Assembly: GCF_001426195.1 (NCBI RefSeq)
Contig: NZ_LMRS01000012.1
Coordinates: 62,001-126,000 of the forward strand
Direction: 5' to 3'
DNA from: Sphingomonas sp. Leaf339
GTDB taxonomy: Bacteria > Pseudomonadota > Alphaproteobacteria > Sphingomonadales > Sphingomonadaceae
Length of the DNA: 64,000 bases
The position numbers were made by a program, and so were the translations under genes. The notes below the pieces were generated by a model that had not been told where the DNA came from, made no database searches, and saw only the letters and a program-made list of their open reading frames with translations. Positions 9,064-15,847 of the stretch are shown in pieces. Within the stretch, counting starts at the first letter, position 1. Every line of letters begins with the position of its first letter.

Positions 9064-9624
9064 GTGACGCAAGCCGCTTATCTGACGGGGCAATTTCTTC
9101 TCGCGATGCCGGGCATGGGCGATCCGCGGTTTGACCGGGCGGTGATCGCGATGTGCGCGCATGATGCGAAGGGCGCGATCGGCATCGGGGTGGGTGCGGT
9201 GATCGGCGGACTGGGCTTTCACGCTCTGCTAGAGCAATTTGAGATCGACCCCGGCACTACGCCAGACGCCCCCGTCCATTTCGGCGGACCGGTCGAGATG
9301 CGCCGGGGGTTCGTGGTGCATTCGCTGGACTGGAGCGGGCAGGACACGGTCGATGTCGCGGGTAGGTGGGCTTTGTCGGGCACGATCGATGCCTTGCGCG
9401 CGATCGCAGACGGCTCGGGGCCGCGTCGGTGGGTCGTCGCGCTCGGGTATGCCGGTTGGGCGGAGGGGCAACTTGATGGCGAACTGGCCCGCCCCGGCTG
9501 GTTTCCCGTAAAGGGAGATACCGACCTTCTCTGGACTTCGGATGCTGCCGACCGCTGGCAGGCGGCGTATCGTACCGCCGGTATCGATCCCCGCCAGTTG
9601 GTGACCGGGTCCGGCAATGCCTGA
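9064..9624 (+). CDS. YqgE/AlgH family protein
   Basis: Conserved protein of 186 aa (UPF0301, YqgE/AlgH). Its biochemical role is unresolved despite wide conservation. Family features are the N-terminal LTGQFLLAMPGMGDPRFDRAV, then GGPVEMRRGFVVHS and YAGWAEGQLDGELARPGW. The frame starts at GTG 9064; no ATG gives a better N-terminus, since the family begins a few residues before the L-x-G-Q-F-L-L-A-M-P block. It ends 5 nt before the palindrome in front of ahcY, so yqgE and ahcY are probably separately regulated. Confidence 0.92.
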   Translation: MTQAAYLTGQFLLAMPGMGDPRFDRAVIAMCAHDAKGAIGIGVGAVIGGLGFHALLEQFEIDPGTTPDAPVHFGGPVEMRRGFVVHSLDWSGQDTVDVAGRWALSGTIDALRAIADGSGPRRWVVALGYAGWAEGQLDGELARPGWFPVKGDTDLLWTSDAADRWQAAYRTAGIDPRQLVTGSGNA

Positions 9625-9628
9625 CGAC

Positions 9629-9648
9629 ATATAAAGATATCTTTATAT
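9629..9648. promoter_or_regulatory. 20-bp perfect palindrome before ahcY, probable SahR operator
   Basis: ATATAAAGATATCTTTATAT is a perfect palindrome centred between 9638 and 9639. It is AT-only except for one C/G pair, inside otherwise GC-rich DNA, and lies 63 nt before the ahcY start. From memory, this closely resembles the operator of SahR, an ArsR-family repressor that responds to S-adenosylhomocysteine and controls ahcY and other methionine-cycle genes in proteobacteria. The palindrome is seen; the regulator assignment is an inference, and no ArsR-type gene lies in the window. Confidence 0.65.
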
Positions 9649-9710
9649 TTGATCCGGAAGCGTTGAGGGCCTAAGGACTGGCCATCAAGATTTCTTCAGG
9701 AGAATTCCTC

Positions 9711-11132
9711 GTGGCCACCGCCCTCGCCGCCGAGCAGCACGATTACGTCATCAAGGACATCGCCCTCGCCGATTTCGGTCGTGCGGAAATTCGCATCGCC
9801 GAAACCGAAATGCCCGGCCTGATGGCGCTGCGCCAGGAATTCGGCGCGTCGCAGCCGCTCAAGGGCGCGCGCATCACCGGCTCGCTGCACATGACGATTC
9901 AGACCGCCGTGCTGATCGAGACGCTGACCGCGCTTGGCGCCGACGTCCGCTGGGCGACGTGCAACATCTACTCGACGCAGGATCACGCGGCCGCCGCCAT
10001 CGCCGCCACGGGTGTGCCGGTGTTCGCGATCAAGGGCGAGACGCTGGCCGAATATTGGGATTATGTCGGCGACATCTTCGCATGGGATCGCACGGTCGAA
10101 GGCCAGACCGCCAATATCATCCTCGATGATGGCGGTGACGCGACGATGTTCGCGCTGTGGGGCGCCAAGCTGGAGGCGGGTGCTACCTTCGGCGAGCCTG
10201 AGAATGAAGAGGAAGTCGAATTCCAGCGTTCGGTAAAGGCGTTCATCGCCAAGAACCCGGGCTACCTGACCGAGACGGTAAAGAGCCTGAAGGGCGTGTC
10301 GGAAGAGACGACGACGGGCGTGCACCGCCTTTACGAGATCGCGAAGAAGGGTGAGCTGCCTTTCCCCGCGATCAACGTCAACGACTCGGTCACGAAGTCC
10401 AAGTTCGACAATCTGTACGGCTGCAAGGAATCGCTGGTCGATGCGATCCGTCGCGCCACCGACGTGATGCTGGCCGGCAAGGTCGCCTGCGTCGCCGGCT
10501 TTGGTGACGTCGGCAAGGGTTCGGCGCAGTCACTCCGCAACGGTGGCGCACGCGTGATGGTGACCGAGGTTGATCCGATTTGTGCGCTCCAGGCGGCGAT
10601 GGAGGGCTTTGAGGTCGTGACGATGGAAGAGGCCGTGACCCGCGCCGACATCTTCTGCACCGCGACCGGCAATGCCGACGTCATCACCGCCGATCACATG
10701 AAGGCGATGAAGCCGATGTCGATCGTCTGCAACATCGGCCATTTCGACAGCGAGATTCAGATCGCGGCGCTGTCGAACTATAAGTGGACCGAGGTGAAGC
10801 CCGGCACCGACCTCGTCGAATTTCCTGACGGCAAGCAGATCATCGTGCTGGCCAAGGGCCGCCTCGTGAACCTCGGCTGCGCCACCGGTCACCCGTCGTT
10901 CGTGATGTCGGCGTCGTTCACCAACCAGACGCTCGCGCAGATCGAACTGTGGACCAAGAGCGATCAGTACAAGAATGAAGTGTACGTCCTGCCCAAGCAT
11001 CTCGACGAAAAGGTGGCGGCGCTGCATCTGGCAAAGCTGGGTGTGAAGCTGTCGCAGCTCACGACCAAGCAGGCCGGTTACATCGGCGTGCCGGTCGAAG
11101 GGCCGTTCAAGCCGGATCATTATCGCTACTGA
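9711..11132 (+). CDS. ahcY: adenosylhomocysteinase
   Basis: NAD-dependent enzyme of 473 aa that splits S-adenosylhomocysteine to homocysteine and adenosine, removing the product inhibitor of methyltransferases. Near the N-terminus are [12 protein letters not shown] and the substrate block [16 protein letters not shown]. The NAD-binding loop [10 protein letters not shown] is near residues 262-271, and the C-terminus ends in the diagnostic KPDHYRY. It includes the roughly 40-residue insertion ([18 protein letters not shown] region) typical of the longer proteobacterial enzymes. The start is GTG at 9711 (GTGGCCACCGCC), with AGGAG at 9700-9704 spaced correctly. An upstream palindrome and a downstream hairpin suggest a monocistronic, repressor-controlled unit. 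Confidence 0.97.
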   Translation: MATALAAEQHDYVIKDIALADFGRAEIRIAETEMPGLMALRQEFGASQPLKGARITGSLHMTIQTAVLIETLTALGADVRWATCNIYSTQDHAAAAIAATGVPVFAIKGETLAEYWDYVGDIFAWDRTVEGQTANIILDDGGDATMFALWGAKLEAGATFGEPENEEEVEFQRSVKAFIAKNPGYLTETVKSLKGVSEETTTGVHRLYEIAKKGELPFPAINVNDSVTKSKFDNLYGCKESLVDAIRRATDVMLAGKVACVAGFGDVGKGSAQSLRNGGARVMVTEVDPICALQAAMEGFEVVTMEEAVTRADIFCTATGNADVITADHMKAMKPMSIVCNIGHFDSEIQIAALSNYKWTEVKPGTDLVEFPDGKQIIVLAKGRLVNLGCATGHPSFVMSASFTNQTLAQIELWTKSDQYKNEVYVLPKHLDEKVAALHLAKLGVKLSQLTTKQAGYIGVPVEGPFKPDHYRY

Positions 11133-11155
11133 TCCTGTGGGCTCCTTCATGCATC

Positions 11156-11185
11156 GGGGCGTCGGCGAAAGCCGGCGCCCCTTTT
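11156..11185 (+). terminator. intrinsic terminator of ahcY
   Basis: A GC-rich hairpin with an 11-bp stem (GGGGCGTCGGC / GCCGGCGCCCC, one G:U pair) and a GAAA tetraloop is followed by TTTT at 11182-11185, 24 nt after the ahcY stop. This is the clearest rho-independent terminator in the window. Confidence 0.85.
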
Positions 11186-11314
11186 GCGTTCGCAAGGCAG
11201 AGCGTCGATCTAAACCTGCGTCTTTAGCGGGTTTTATCGTCACCCCCTTTTGGACCAGACCCGCATCCGATAGACGGATGTAATGATCGCAATGCGTCCG
11301 ACCGGCCAACGACC

Positions 11315-13660
11315 ATGATCGTCCTGCGTAACGAGACGGCGATCGTCATGGGCGCCATACTGTTCGCCCTGCTCGCCATCGGTGTCTTGCTGATGTTTCT
11401 AGGCCTGCGGGCGCGGGCGCGGGCGGCCATCGTGTCGAGCGAAAACCGCCGTCTGGAAGCGATGCTGCGCACCAGCACCGCGCTGGCGATGGTGGTGCGG
11501 GGCGATGGCAAGGTCGAGATGTCGGCCGGTCTGGCCGACTGGTTTGGTCTGCCCGCGCCACCGCGCTCTCTGGTCGAGATGTCGGCAGGCGATGCGGGAT
11601 TGACCGCCGACGACGCAGCGATGCTGGCCCATGATGTCGGGGTCGCGCAGCGGTCCGGCCGCGCCTTCGATCGGACGATGCGACCGCAGGGGTCGGCCCG
11701 CTCTCTCTCCCTGCGCGGGGCCCGCGCGCCTGCGGAGTTCGGCAACGGCGTGTTCGTTTGGGTGCATGACGCCACCGACACACGCGGCGAAATCGAGCGC
11801 TTGCGCGAAGGTAGCGCGCGGATGCGCGAAGCCTATGACGCGCTGACCGGGTTGATCGAGGCGGCCCCCCTGCCGATGTGGTATCGCGGTGCCGATCTGC
11901 GGCTCACCATGGTCAATTCCGCCTATGTCGCGGCTGTTGAAGGGCGCGACGCGACCGATGTGGTTACCCGGGGGCTCGAACTTGTTGAAGGCTCCGATCG
12001 GGGTGGACCAATCGCTGGCGCGACCACGGCGCGCGGCCATGGTCGCCCGACGGAACAGGTGCTGCCGGCGACGATCGGCGGCAGCCGGCGGACGCTCAGG
12101 ATCATCGACGTGCCGCTGCCGACCGGCGGCGTCGCCGGATTCGCGGTAGATATCGAAGATCTGGAACAGGCGCGCAATGGCGCCAAGCGTTTCGCCGAGG
12201 CGCAGCGCGGGATGCTTGACCGCCTGTCAGCCGGCGTCGTCCAGTTCGGCGGTGATCGCACGCTGGAATTCTACAACCAGCCGTTTCGCCGCATGTTCGC
12301 GATGCGCGCGGAATGGCTGGTCGATCGCCCCGAATTTGATCGCGTCCTGGAACGGATGCGCGAATCGAACCGCCTGCCGGAGGTGCGCGATTTCCCCGGG
12401 TGGAAGGCGGAACGGCGGAACTGGTTCGTCGGCGCGGATGGCGCGACTGAGGAGAACTGGCACTTGCCCGGCGGCACGCATTTGCGCGTCGTCGCGCAGT
12501 CGCTGCCCGATGGTGGTCTGCTTATCATCTTCGAGGATCGCACCGAGCAGGTGCAGCTTGCCAGCGCGCGCGACACCTTGTTGCGGGTACGGACCGCGAC
12601 GTTCGACAATCTGTTCGAGGCACTGGGCGTTTTCGCCGCCGATGGTCGGCTTCAGCTTTGGAACAACCGATTCCGGGCGCTGTGGGGTGTCGAGGAGGAA
12701 TTCCTGTCGACGCATCCGCGTGTCGATGCGTTTGCGGAACGGGTGGCGAGCAAGCTGGCGACCCCCGCCCGGTCCGGCCTGATTTCTGATCTGGTACGAT
12801 CCGCCACGGGTGATCGTCAGCAGCGGGGCGGCCGGGTCGAGCTAGCTGACGGCCGCCATTTCGAATTCGCCGCGGTGCCGCTGCCGGATGGCAACGCGCT
12901 CTTTACGCTGCTCGACATCACCGACAGCCGCCGCGCGGAATATGCGTTGCGCGAACGCGCGAATGCCTTGGAAGCGGCGGACAAGGTTAAGACCCAGTTC
13001 GTGGCGAACATGAGCTACGAACTGAAGACACCACTGACTTCGATCAGCGGCTTCGCGGAAATGCTTCACGGGGGCTACGCCGGCAAGCTGCCAGAACAGG
13101 CGACCAGCTATACCGAAGCGATCCTGGATTCGGTCGAGCGACTCGGCCTGCTGATCGACGATGTGCTCGACCTGACCCGCGGTGACGAAGGCGCTCAGAT
13201 CGAACGCGGCGATGTCGACCTGGCGGCGATCACCCGTATCGCCGCTGGCGCCGTTCAACCGGCGATCAAGCGTCACAAGATCGATTTTGCGGTCGAGATC
13301 GCCCGTTCGGTTGGCCGCGTGCAGGGCGATTCGCGACGGTTGCGCGAAGTGATCGAGCACTTACTGCGTCATGCACTGGCGGCGCTGCCGCAAGGAGGAC
13401 GCATCCTGCTCCACGCCGATGGCAATGCGACGCGGGCGCGGATCATCGTGTCCGATGACGGGCCGGGTCTCGACGCGGACAGCATCGAGCACGCGTTCGA
13501 CCGGTTCGCCGAGCCGCATCTGCAACCGGGCGGCGAACGCGCACTCGGGCTAGGTCTGCCGCTTGCGCGTCAATTTGTCGAGGCGCACGGCGGCACGATC
13601 GATCTGGTTTCCGAGCTGGGGCAAGGCACGCTGGTGACGGTGGAGTTGCCGCGGCGATGA
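11315..13660 (+). CDS. divL: DivL-type PAS sensor pseudokinase (tyrosine in place of histidine)
   Basis: Membrane-anchored PAS protein of 781 aa with a histidine-kinase core. A membrane segment is near residues 10-30, then a charged linker, PAS-like regions between about 50 and 530, HisKA near 550-625 and HATPase near 660-780. The phospho-acceptor box reads FVANMSYELKTPLTS, with Tyr568 where kinases have histidine; this is the hallmark of Caulobacter DivL (Tyr550), which senses phosphorylated DivK and acts on CckA in the CtrA cell-cycle pathway. The ATPase N-box is also altered: IEHLLRHALAAL has His686 where the Mg-binding Asn belongs, while the G-boxes DDGPGL and ALGLGLPLA look intact. It probably signals allosterically rather than as a kinase. 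It is followed by tsaE with a 4-nt overlap. Confidence 0.9.
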   Translation: MIVLRNETAIVMGAILFALLAIGVLLMFLGLRARARAAIVSSENRRLEAMLRTSTALAMVVRGDGKVEMSAGLADWFGLPAPPRSLVEMSAGDAGLTADDAAMLAHDVGVAQRSGRAFDRTMRPQGSARSLSLRGARAPAEFGNGVFVWVHDATDTRGEIERLREGSARMREAYDALTGLIEAAPLPMWYRGADLRLTMVNSAYVAAVEGRDATDVVTRGLELVEGSDRGGPIAGATTARGHGRPTEQVLPATIGGSRRTLRIIDVPLPTGGVAGFAVDIEDLEQARNGAKRFAEAQRGMLDRLSAGVVQFGGDRTLEFYNQPFRRMFAMRAEWLVDRPEFDRVLERMRESNRLPEVRDFPGWKAERRNWFVGADGATEENWHLPGGTHLRVVAQSLPDGGLLIIFEDRTEQVQLASARDTLLRVRTATFDNLFEALGVFAADGRLQLWNNRFRALWGVEEEFLSTHPRVDAFAERVASKLATPARSGLISDLVRSATGDRQQRGGRVELADGRHFEFAAVPLPDGNALFTLLDITDSRRAEYALRERANALEAADKVKTQFVANMSYELKTPLTSISGFAEMLHGGYAGKLPEQATSYTEAILDSVERLGLLIDDVLDLTRGDEGAQIERGDVDLAAITRIAAGAVQPAIKRHKIDFAVEIARSVGRVQGDSRRLREVIEHLLRHALAALPQGGRILLHADGNATRARIIVSDDGPGLDADSIEHAFDRFAEPHLQPGGERALGLGLPLARQFVEAHGGTIDLVSELGQGTLVTVELPRR

Positions 13661-14097
13661 TCCTCGCAGATGCGGCCGCGACCCAGGCCTTCGGTGCGCG
13701 GCTCGCTGGAGCGGTTCAACCGGGTGACGTCGTGACGCTCGTCGGGCCGCTCGGTGCCGGCAAGACGAGCATTGCGCGCGGCCTGCTGACGGCGCTGGGT
13801 TTAGCCGGTGAGGCGCCGTCGCCCTCCTTTGCCATCGTCCAGCCCTATCGCCCGCCTGAGGTGATCCTGCCTGTGCTGCACGTCGACCTTTACCGGCTGG
13901 ACGATCCCGCTGAGGTCGAAGAATTGGGCCTGGAGGACGAGCGGTATGATGGCGTCCTGCTGGTCGAATGGCCGGAACGCGCCGGTGCTGTGGCATGGCC
14001 AGACGCACTGGCGTTGACCCTCTCGATCGAACCTGATGACACGCGTCGCTTGACAGCAACGGTGCCCCCGGCTTGGGAAACGCGATGGCCGATCTGA
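13657..14097 (+). CDS. tsaE: tRNA threonylcarbamoyladenosine biosynthesis ATPase TsaE
   Basis: Small ATPase of 146 aa that works with TsaB and TsaD in making the t6A modification at position 37 of ANN-decoding tRNAs. Walker A is GPLGAGKTS near residues 31-39, then a threonine/serine-rich switch (EAPSPSFAIVQPY) and the family block HVDLYRLDDPAEVEELGLED, ending with VEWPERAG. Length is typical. The ATG lies inside the divL stop (ATGA), so divL and tsaE are translationally coupled. The following amgK starts inside the tsaE 3' end. Confidence 0.95.
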   Translation: MILADAAATQAFGARLAGAVQPGDVVTLVGPLGAGKTSIARGLLTALGLAGEAPSPSFAIVQPYRPPEVILPVLHVDLYRLDDPAEVEELGLEDERYDGVLLVEWPERAGAVAWPDALALTLSIEPDDTRRLTATVPPAWETRWPI

Positions 14098-15095
14098 TCC
14101 CGCCGTCGATGCTTCCTCCTGCCGGCGCCGCTGCCTTTCTGACGGCGCATGGCTGGGGCGAGGCGCTGATCGAACCGCTAGCGGGCGATGCGTCATTCCG
14201 ACGATATTTCCGCGTGATGGAAGGCAACCGCAGCGCCGTTTTGATGGACGCGCCGCCGCCCCACGAGGATTGCCGGCCGTTTGTCACGATGGCGCGGTGG
14301 CTTGAGGATGCCGGGTTTCTGGCGCCCGCTATCCTCGCTCTCGACGAGCATCAGGGACTGCTGCTCTTGAGCGACCTGGGTGATGTCCGCTTACGTGAGA
14401 CGGTCGACCAGGATTCCGACGAAGAGCTGGTGCTATACGCACAGGCAGTCGATCTGCTGATCGATCTTACCCGTCAGCCGGCCGGCCCCGTGCCGCCGTA
14501 TGACCGGGCCGTCCTGCACCGGGAGGCCGCGCTGTTCGTCGAATGGTATTGTCCTGCGGTCGGGATCGATGCCGATATGGATAGCTACCGTGCCGCGTGG
14601 GATGCCGTGTTCGATCACGCCCATGCGGCCGAACCGGTCACGGTGCTGCGGGATTATCATGCGGAAAACCTGATGCTGGTCGGCGATGATCGTCGGCTCG
14701 GTCTGCTCGATTTTCAGGACGCCCTGGCGGGCCATCCCGCGTACGATCTCGTATCGCTGCTGCAGGATGCACGCCGCGACGTGGACCCGGCGATCGAGAC
14801 TACGATGCTGGACCGATATTGTGCGGCGAGCAAAGTCGGCGACGATTTCCTGCGCGCCTATCATGTGCTGGGGGCGCAGCGGAACGCCAAGATCATCGGC
14901 ATCTTCACGCGCCTATGGAAGCGCGACGGCAAGTCGCGCTACGCTGGCCTGTGTCCCCGCGTCTGGACGTACCTCGAGCGTGATCTGGCTCAGCCGGTGC
15001 TGGCACCCGTTGCGGCTTGGTTCGATACCAATGTTCCCGCCGATCGCCGTGGTGATCCTCTGGCCATAGCGCCTTTCGTGGCGACGTCGGCATGA
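14085..15095 (+). CDS. amgK: N-acetylmuramate/N-acetylglucosamine anomeric kinase AmgK
   Basis: Aminoglycoside-phosphotransferase-fold kinase of 336 aa, predicted to phosphorylate the anomeric position of MurNAc and GlcNAc recovered from peptidoglycan. The N-lobe has PLAGDASFRRYFRV. The catalytic loop and metal site are VLRDYHAENLML and RLGLLDFQDALAGHPAYDLVSLLQDARRD. Immediate coupling to a murU-like nucleotidyltransferase supports AmgK over a generic phosphotransferase. The ATG at 14085 was chosen: GGGAA lies 6 nt upstream, and the longer frame would need a TTG at 14073. It overlaps the tsaE end by 13 nt and the next start by 4 nt. Confidence 0.88.
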   Translation: MADLIPPSMLPPAGAAAFLTAHGWGEALIEPLAGDASFRRYFRVMEGNRSAVLMDAPPPHEDCRPFVTMARWLEDAGFLAPAILALDEHQGLLLLSDLGDVRLRETVDQDSDEELVLYAQAVDLLIDLTRQPAGPVPPYDRAVLHREAALFVEWYCPAVGIDADMDSYRAAWDAVFDHAHAAEPVTVLRDYHAENLMLVGDDRRLGLLDFQDALAGHPAYDLVSLLQDARRDVDPAIETTMLDRYCAASKVGDDFLRAYHVLGAQRNAKIIGIFTRLWKRDGKSRYAGLCPRVWTYLERDLAQPVLAPVAAWFDTNVPADRRGDPLAIAPFVATSA

Positions 15096-15847
15096 CCCGT
15101 CAGCGGTCGATCCGTCCCGATCCGGGCAAGCCCGTACCCCGGACCGCGATGGTGATGGCGGCCGGTCTCGGCAAGCGGATGCGCCCGCTCACCGCCACCC
15201 GCCCGAAACCGCTGGTGCAGGTCGCCGGCAAGCCGCTGATCGATCATGTGTTCGATCGTCTAAGGGCGGCCGGCGTCCGCCGCGCCATCGTCAACGTGCA
15301 TTACCTCGCGGATACGCTGGAGGCGCATCTCGAACAGCGCTTCGCCGATATCGAGGTGATCGTGTCTGACGAGCGCGGCCGGTTGATGGAAACCGGTGGT
15401 GGTCTGGTGCAGGCACGCGAGTTGCTGGGCGACGAACCGGTCTTCGTCTTAAACAGCGATAATCTTTGGATCGACGGTCCGGTCGATTCGCTGAAATTGC
15501 TCGCGGCCCGGTGGGACGACGCGACGATGGATGCACTGCTGTTGATGGTGCCGCTCGCGCGTGCGCACAATCATCGCGGCGCCGGTGACTTTCACCTGGG
15601 CAGTGACGGGCGGATCACCCGCCGTCGGCGTCACGGCACCGTGGCGCCGTTCGCATATACCGGCATCCAGATCATCCATCCGCGATTGATCGCCGACTGG
15701 CCAGAGGGACCGTTTTCCACCAACCTGTTCTGGGATCGGGCGATCGCCGCTGGCCGCGCATACGGGCAGGTGCATCAGGGCTTGTGGTTCGATGTCGGTA
15801 CCCCTGCCGCCATCCCCCGTACCGAAGCGCTTCTTCTAGATGCCTGA
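15092..15847 (+). CDS. murU: N-acetylmuramate alpha-1-phosphate uridylyltransferase MurU
   Basis: Nucleotidyltransferase of 251 aa that makes UDP-MurNAc from MurNAc-1-phosphate. With AmgK this forms a recycling bypass that avoids de novo, fosfomycin-sensitive MurA. The N-terminal signature MAAGLGKRMRPLTATRPKP is near residues 17-35, preceded by a 15-residue polar extension. The metal-binding block is FVLNSDNLWIDGP, and LWFDVGTPAAI closes the fold. It overlaps amgK by 4 nt (ATGA) and addB by 8 nt. The pair is known from Pseudomonas and Caulobacter; assignment rests on pairing plus motif, since a GlmU- or RfbA-like activity cannot be excluded from sequence alone. Confidence 0.88.
   Translation: MTRQRSIRPDPGKPVPRTAMVMAAGLGKRMRPLTATRPKPLVQVAGKPLIDHVFDRLRAAGVRRAIVNVHYLADTLEAHLEQRFADIEVIVSDERGRLMETGGGLVQARELLGDEPVFVLNSDNLWIDGPVDSLKLLAARWDDATMDALLLMVPLARAHNHRGAGDFHLGSDGRITRRRRHGTVAPFAYTGIQIIHPRLIADWPEGPFSTNLFWDRAIAAGRAYGQVHQGLWFDVGTPAAIPRTEALLLDA

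Noticed and set aside
9649..9710. SAH or SAM riboswitch in the ahcY leader
   Set aside because: The leader is only about 60 nt and I could not fold a recognisable SAH or SAM aptamer; the palindrome suits a protein operator better.
14085..15095. aminoglycoside resistance phosphotransferase
   Set aside because: The fold is the same, but coupling to a MurU-like enzyme and location in a housekeeping operon indicate AmgK.
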